DNA of 64,000 bases from Treponema sp. (lineage in GTDB: Bacteria > Spirochaetota > Spirochaetia > Treponematales > Treponemataceae), in the NCBI GenBank assembly GCA_017464425.1, contig JAFUDX010000025.1, positions 62,001 to 126,000 of the forward strand, given 5' to 3'. Below the pieces are notes generated by a model, which made no database searches, had not been told where the DNA came from, and saw nothing but the letters and a program-made list of their open reading frames with translations. Positions 59,538-64,000 of the stretch are shown here, piece after piece (positions within the stretch are counted from its first letter, which is position 1; each line of letters begins with the position of its first letter). A program made the position numbers and the translations under genes.

Positions 59538-61124
59538 ATGCAAAAAAAGAAATTGGTTTTGGCAGCAGGTATGCTTTTGGGCATTTTTGCTTTTTTTTCT
59601 GGCTGTGCTGGTGAGAGCGAAACCTCAAAAAACGATGAGTACGAATACAAATCGTACACCGTCACCTATGTTGATGAGGAAGGAAACTCGGTCGGTGCGG
59701 ATACGGCAAGCGGCTACGGTTCAGCTTCCGTGTACTTGAACTACAAAAAAGAAGGCTACACGGTAACATATTATGACAGTGACGGAAACAAAATCACTGG
59801 ATACTACTATTCCACAACGAAAGATTGCAAAATCACCGTAAAATGCACGCCGATTTCGTACACGATTCACTTTGAAAAATCATCTTATGACTACAGGACG
59901 GTTTCAGGCGCACTCCCAGATGACATTTCCTGCGTTTATGACACGGAATATACGCTCCCAGAAAACAATCTTTCGTGCTCATCTTACGGCACGACATACA
60001 AGGCGCGGGGATGGACAAAAGACAAGTCAAACTACAGCAAAGTCGGCGATTTGAAGAGCGGATCTACCGTCAAAAATCTTAGTGCTACGGACGGAGCGAC
60101 AGTAACGCTTTATCCGTGCTTTTCAAACGATGACAGCTTTACGCTCAAATTCTACACAAGCACGGGAACATACGCAAGCACAACGACTGTCTACGCAGAT
60201 GCAGGCGAAACACTTTCTGCTTCACAGATTCCCGCCGCAACAAAGACTGGCTACAAACACACGGGCTACTATCTTAGTGGTGACTCGACACAAACGGCAA
60301 TCGACTTTTCGACCTACACTGTGGCGAGCGATGCAACATTCTATCCGATTTTCACGATCGGCACATACACGGCGACATTCGTAACCGAGCACGGAACTGC
60401 CCCCGCAGATGTGAGCTGGACATATTCGGACAGTTATTCAGAAAAAACGGATATTTCGAGTGGAAGTTATGTTCTCACCGCCACGGGCTACACATTCGAT
60501 GGCTGGTACAAAGAAGGTGATTCTTACAAAACGACATACATTTACCACGACACATCAAAAGACATCACGCTTACTGCAAAATGGACTCCGTGGACGGCAA
60601 CAATTTCTTACAACGCGAACCGACCGATCGGAGTTTCCTCATACGGCGGCACGATGTATGAAATGACGGTAAAATACGACACGGCAGAAAATCTCAAACC
60701 GAACGCATATTATGTTACAGGCTACACATTCACAGGCTGGAACACAAAAGCTGACGGAAGCGGAACTTCTTATGCAAACGAAGAAAGTTACACCTGGAGC
60801 GGAAGCGCAAACAACGAGACGGTCACGCTGTACGCTCAGTGGGAAAAAACGCAAACGGCTCTGAGCGTGGCAATCGTATCTCCAAGCACAAGCACGGACA
60901 TCACGCTTTCATACAATTCCACAGCGAATAACTTCAAGGCAACACTCGCTGGCTCAAGCATATTCACGTGGTACATTGACGGAACGAAAGTCGAGAATGA
61001 GACGAATGCAACGATTTCAGCGTACAAACTGAGCGCAGGACAACACTCGGTTATGGTGACTTCTGAAATGAATGGAAGAACATACGGCACAACGATTGTC
61101 GTACAGGTAACGGTAAGCGAATAA
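59538..61124 (+). CDS. InlB-repeat lipoprotein, cassette 2, gene 1
   Basis: 528 residues from ATG 59538; an earlier in-frame ATG at 59487 is upstream of the -10 box. Lipobox IFAFFSGCAG. A string of InlB/Listeria-Bacteroides-type repeats: YTVTYVDEEGNSVGADTASG, GYTVTYYDSDGNKITGYYYS, YKARGWTKDKSNYSKVG, FDGWYKEGDSYKTTY, YTFTGWNTKADGSGTSYANE with ALYAQWE-like ends. The C-terminal Ig-like module (TDITLSYNSTANNFKATLAG, FTWYIDGTKVENETNATISA) is shared with the cassette 1 proteins. Likely surface exposed; role unknown. Confidence 0.82.
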   Translation: MQKKKLVLAAGMLLGIFAFFSGCAGESETSKNDEYEYKSYTVTYVDEEGNSVGADTASGYGSASVYLNYKKEGYTVTYYDSDGNKITGYYYSTTKDCKITVKCTPISYTIHFEKSSYDYRTVSGALPDDISCVYDTEYTLPENNLSCSSYGTTYKARGWTKDKSNYSKVGDLKSGSTVKNLSATDGATVTLYPCFSNDDSFTLKFYTSTGTYASTTTVYADAGETLSASQIPAATKTGYKHTGYYLSGDSTQTAIDFSTYTVASDATFYPIFTIGTYTATFVTEHGTAPADVSWTYSDSYSEKTDISSGSYVLTATGYTFDGWYKEGDSYKTTYIYHDTSKDITLTAKWTPWTATISYNANRPIGVSSYGGTMYEMTVKYDTAENLKPNAYYVTGYTFTGWNTKADGSGTSYANEESYTWSGSANNETVTLYAQWEKTQTALSVAIVSPSTSTDITLSYNSTANNFKATLAGSSIFTWYIDGTKVENETNATISAYKLSAGQHSVMVTSEMNGRTYGTTIVVQVTVSE

Positions 61125-61133
61125 GGGAGGACG

Positions 61134-63779
61134 ATGATGAAACACATTTTTGGAAAACTAACGGCATTTTTCTTGATTACGGGGATTTTTCTTGCCTCTT
61201 GTTCGGATATTTCTGAAATCAGCGATGAAAAAGCGACGGTGGCGGGAACGGCAAAAATCAGCCTTTCTTTGGGCTTGCGTTCCCTTGATGACGAAAGCAC
61301 TATAGCAAACGATAACGCTACTTCTCGAACCGTTGTCGCAAAGGCAGATGACAACAAGGTCGCAACGCTCACGGATATTGCTCTGTACGCAAAAACTTCT
61401 GCAAGTTCAGCCGTTCTTGGCTCTAGCGACACGCTCCTTGCCACTTGGGAGACCTACAGTGCCTTGCAGACTTCGCCCTACTCCGAGACCATCACGGCGG
61501 GAACATACGATTTTATGCTCACGGCGAAGAATTACGGTGCGATGATGACACAGACGCTGTCAAACAGAACGATTTCAAGCGGAAGCACGACCTCGCTCAA
61601 TTTCACTTCGCTTTCTGCAAGCGAAACGGGCGAGCAGACGGGCGCGATTGATATTACACTGTCTTACAGCAGCACCTATATAAACACAAATTTTAAAAAA
61701 TTTGTCACATCTACCTACGAAGACAGAACTTATACATATCCCGCGATTTCAATTTCTCTTGATGGAACGGTCATTGCAACGAAAGATTCAACAAAATCAA
61801 GTCTTTCATCTTCGACTTCATCTTACAGTTCTGAACTCACGCCAGATGAAAACGGAAACGCCTACTCAATTGGCTGGGCATCTGCAGAATTCTCAAAAAA
61901 ATCGCTTTCGGCGGGATTCCACACGGTAACATTCACATTCACCGCGCCAGACTCAAGCGTGTTCGTCTATCCCGTTGCTGTGTATGTGGATGCGGGCTAT
62001 CTGAGCAAGGAAACAATCTATCCGTTCAGCTCGACACAATCGGTTTCGCAAGACGCAAACGCTTCTTCACACACAGTAACCTACAACTCAAACACCACGA
62101 GCGCAACAACGGCAACGCAAACTTTCTACGACGGCTCTTCAATCGCAGACGCAGAGGCTCTCGGATTTTCTTCTGATTCAAGTTCAAAGCGATTTAAAGA
62201 ATGGAACACGCTTGCAAACGGAAACGGAACAGCATACAAGGCGGGCGACACGCCAGCACTCACAGGAAATGTGACGCTCTACGCGCAGTGGGCGGAATTC
62301 ACAAAAATCACCTATCTCATCAATTTGGAAACAAAGGACAGCTACAACCAAACAGTGGGACGAACGGAAAGCTATGTTCAGCAGTATGAAAGCGGAAACG
62401 CTCTCGTACCGGCGGCAACGGCATTTGCAGGTGCTGATTTGACATACTACAGCCAAACAAAAAGCAGTAAAGAGACTTACACATTCTGCGGATGGGACAC
62501 ACAGGCTGACGGCAGTGGAACTCGGTACGCGGCGGGCACAACACCAGCATTGAGCGAAGACACGATTTTGTACGCGCAGTGGTGTGGAGCGAAACTCACA
62601 AACACTAGTACCAGTTGGATTTACTATGGATATTACGAAGTGTGCGATGTAAAGCAGTGGAACGCATTGATGGGCTCATCGCTCGCAAAAGCAACGGACG
62701 GCACGATTTCGGTAAATATAGTCTTTGCCCCAGCCTCTTCAAGTTCAAATTCAGTCACAATTGCAAGCCCTGTGCTCAAACACACGAGCACAAAAACATT
62801 CTCAGGAAAAATAACCAACTACTCCTACTACGCAGCGACTTTCACAGGACTTTCGGGCGTTCTTTTCAATGAAATCGCTGACGGAGCAGAAATCAGTTCT
62901 ATTAAGCTCGGCGGTCCCTTGTGCAACACGAACAAAGGCACGATTAAAAATGTGACCGTTTCGGGCGTTACAATGACGGGCTATGCGGCAATCGCAAAGG
63001 AAAATGTATTCACAGGCACGATTTCTTCTTGCACGGTGTCAAACTGCACGATTACGGGAACAAAATCTTCCGGCGATGTTGGCTATGTCGGGGCAGTCTG
63101 CAATGAAAATTATGGAACGATTTCGGATTGTAAGGTAACGAACTGCACGGTTGACGGCGAGGCAAACAACCTCATGTACACAGGCGGAATCTGCGGCTAC
63201 AACGGTGAAAATGCAACAATCTCAGGCACAACCAATTTATTAGGCACTGGCAATACGCAAGTTTCTGGAACGGTAAAAGGAAAAAGTTCTGGTGAAAGTT
63301 ACACGGGCGGCTACACAGGCTACAACGCAGGAACAATCTCTGGAACAGGCAGCGTTGACATAATTCTTTCCGGAAGCGACGACACAAACGGACACTACGG
63401 CTATGTGATTGGCTCGGAAAGCAGTAGTGCAACGACCAGCACGGAGATTACAACGAACGCAAGCGAAACGATTTTTGACACAGGAACGATTGAGGTTGAT
63501 GATTACAGAATGTATACAATAGTTTTGGAAAGAACTTCACTTGTAAGCGCAACATTCACTGACACGAGTGCAAATGTGGCGGCACTCTACGGATATATCA
63601 GTTCAAAAACAACGAACAGCAATGGCACTCCAACATCTTATTATGTGTCATCTGGAAAAGTGGATGCAACCTCAGTTACAAAGAAAGTATATTTGCAAAA
63701 AGGAACATATTATGTTTTCCTTGATGAAGGATATGCGACTACTAACAAAGGCTGTTCCGCGACAGTCACAATAGACTAG
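61134..63779 (+). CDS. Large lipoprotein, cassette 2, gene 2 (InlB repeats, beta-helix-like domain)
   Basis: 881 residues. Lipobox GIFLASCSDI. N-terminal module with SRTVVAKADDNKVATLTDIA and ITAGTYDFMLTAKNYGAMM, akin to the module in the 45761 protein. InlB-like segments around residues 320-480 (FKEWNTLANGNGTAYKAGD, VTLYAQWAE, TFCGWDTQADGSGTRYAAGT). Then GLUG-type short repeats (IKNVTVSGVTMTGYAAIAKE, GAVCNENYGTISDCKVTNCT, GGICGYNGENATISGT), suggesting a beta-helix. The last ~100 residues look like a pre-peptidase C-terminal-type beta domain (LQKGTYYVFLDEGYA). 9 nt after gene 1. Probably surface adhesin-like. Confidence 0.82.
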   Translation: MMKHIFGKLTAFFLITGIFLASCSDISEISDEKATVAGTAKISLSLGLRSLDDESTIANDNATSRTVVAKADDNKVATLTDIALYAKTSASSAVLGSSDTLLATWETYSALQTSPYSETITAGTYDFMLTAKNYGAMMTQTLSNRTISSGSTTSLNFTSLSASETGEQTGAIDITLSYSSTYINTNFKKFVTSTYEDRTYTYPAISISLDGTVIATKDSTKSSLSSSTSSYSSELTPDENGNAYSIGWASAEFSKKSLSAGFHTVTFTFTAPDSSVFVYPVAVYVDAGYLSKETIYPFSSTQSVSQDANASSHTVTYNSNTTSATTATQTFYDGSSIADAEALGFSSDSSSKRFKEWNTLANGNGTAYKAGDTPALTGNVTLYAQWAEFTKITYLINLETKDSYNQTVGRTESYVQQYESGNALVPAATAFAGADLTYYSQTKSSKETYTFCGWDTQADGSGTRYAAGTTPALSEDTILYAQWCGAKLTNTSTSWIYYGYYEVCDVKQWNALMGSSLAKATDGTISVNIVFAPASSSSNSVTIASPVLKHTSTKTFSGKITNYSYYAATFTGLSGVLFNEIADGAEISSIKLGGPLCNTNKGTIKNVTVSGVTMTGYAAIAKENVFTGTISSCTVSNCTITGTKSSGDVGYVGAVCNENYGTISDCKVTNCTVDGEANNLMYTGGICGYNGENATISGTTNLLGTGNTQVSGTVKGKSSGESYTGGYTGYNAGTISGTGSVDIILSGSDDTNGHYGYVIGSESSSATTSTEITTNASETIFDTGTIEVDDYRMYTIVLERTSLVSATFTDTSANVAALYGYISSKTTNSNGTPTSYYVSSGKVDATSVTKKVYLQKGTYYVFLDEGYATTNKGCSATVTID

Positions 63780-63783
63780 CCTA

Positions 63784-63828
63784 AAATCTGCCATTGCCGT
63801 AGTTTTTACCCAATGGCAGATTTTTTTT
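63784..63828 (+). terminator. Terminator of lipoprotein cassette 2
   Basis: AATCTGCCATTG pairs with CAATGGCAGATT over 12 bp, ~15-nt loop, then a T run of eight. It separates the cassette from dxs. Confidence 0.9.
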
Positions 63829-63918
63829 GCATAATTTCCCAAACAAGAATGTTCATTTAAACACAAACATATGTTTTTATGGTATACTGCCTGCATAACT
63901 ACACGATAGGAAAGGTCT

Positions 63919-64000
63919 ATGTATATCGAAACGATTAATTCCCCCGCAGATGTAAAAAAATTGTCTGGAGATGAACTTGTCGCGCTTGCCGCAGAAATGC
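63919..64000 (+). CDS. dxs: 1-deoxy-D-xylulose-5-phosphate synthase, 5' end only (window edge)
   Basis: 27 codons visible: MYIETINSPADVKKLSGDEL followed by VALAAEM, matching the conserved Dxs N-terminus (INSPADLKKL). AGGAAAGG lies 8-15 nt before ATG. Dxs makes DXP, the first MEP pathway intermediate, so the window holds dxs, dxr and ispE. The identification rests on this short stretch only. Confidence 0.8.
   Translation, partial: MYIETINSPADVKKLSGDELVALAAEM

Overview
The window is chromosomal DNA of a spirochaete, most probably a Treponema from the host-associated, non-pallidum part of the genus. The grounds are the block rpsB-tsf-frr-uppS-cdsA with dxr and rseP close behind (contiguous in T. 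pallidum as I recall it), truB-ribF-rpsO-pnp, spoVG-rplY-tilS, a eukaryote-like IleRS, two DUF115/motility-associated-factor glycosyltransferase-like genes, and many Cys-anchored lipoproteins with InlB-type repeats. The species cannot be named from the sequence alone. There is no prophage, IS element or CRISPR array; almost every gene is housekeeping or envelope related.

Layout. 1-3463 (minus strand): pnp (cut by the window edge), rpsO with a hairpin-rich leader, and an unusual TruB-RibF fusion. 3539-6905 (minus): rnhB, a secreted beta-helix-like protein and a phosphoribosyltransferase, divergent from a kinase-like membrane protein (6999-8744). 8760-11775 (minus): xerC-hslV-hslU, then an HD-GYP gene on the plus strand. 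13210-15849 (minus): infC-rpmI-rplT, a coiled-coil protein, zapA and a DUF188 gene. 15935-19313 (minus): ispE-spoVG-tRNA-Gln-rplY-tilS. 19475-20852: smpB and an exported protein; 20855-21917 (minus): ftsB-like gene and tsaC. 22101-30058 (plus): a five-gene operon with a huge acidic protein, an unknown gene, two DUF115 proteins and a membrane protein with a degenerate GGDEF domain. 30048-38286 (minus): ileS and two lipoproteins, murC, rnc, rpmF, acpP, coaD. 38340-44696 (plus): a lipoprotein, a HEAT-like exported protein, maf, and rpsB-tsf-frr-uppS-cdsA. 44697-47815: an inserted lipoprotein cassette with an elaborate promoter/leader region and a possible small RNA. 47816-58537: dxr, lon, an RlmK-like methyltransferase, rpmE (minus), rseP, a beta-propeller protein, an ankyrin protein and rsmD. 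58647-63779: an orphan solute-binding lipoprotein and a second lipoprotein cassette. 63919 onward: start of dxs.

How the genes work together. Translation (S2, S15, L20, L25, L31, L32, L35, IF3, EF-Ts, RRF, IleRS, SmpB, TilS, TsaC, RsmD, RlmK), isoprenoid/lipid carrier synthesis (IspE, Dxr, Dxs, UppS, CdsA), wall synthesis and division (MurC, ZapA, FtsB-like, Maf) and proteolysis (HslUV, Lon, RseP) dominate. The accessory content is the two lipoprotein cassettes and the 22-30 kb operon.

Most interesting signals: (i) at 44715-45016 a promoter, a 63-codon leader ORF containing about eight copies of an 8-bp repeat, and a strong terminator that starts at the leader stop codon, all upstream of lipoprotein genes; (ii) a T10 tract exactly between the -35 and -10 boxes of the second lipoprotein cassette; (iii) at least nine genes whose -10 box lies only 6-12 nt before the start codon, implying leaderless or nearly leaderless mRNAs; (iv) candidate structured leaders for L31, L25 and S15; (v) a TruB-RibF fusion with a decayed flavokinase part; (vi) the acidic scaffold/DUF115/degenerate-GGDEF operon. 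All structures and promoter boxes were found by eye, not by program.
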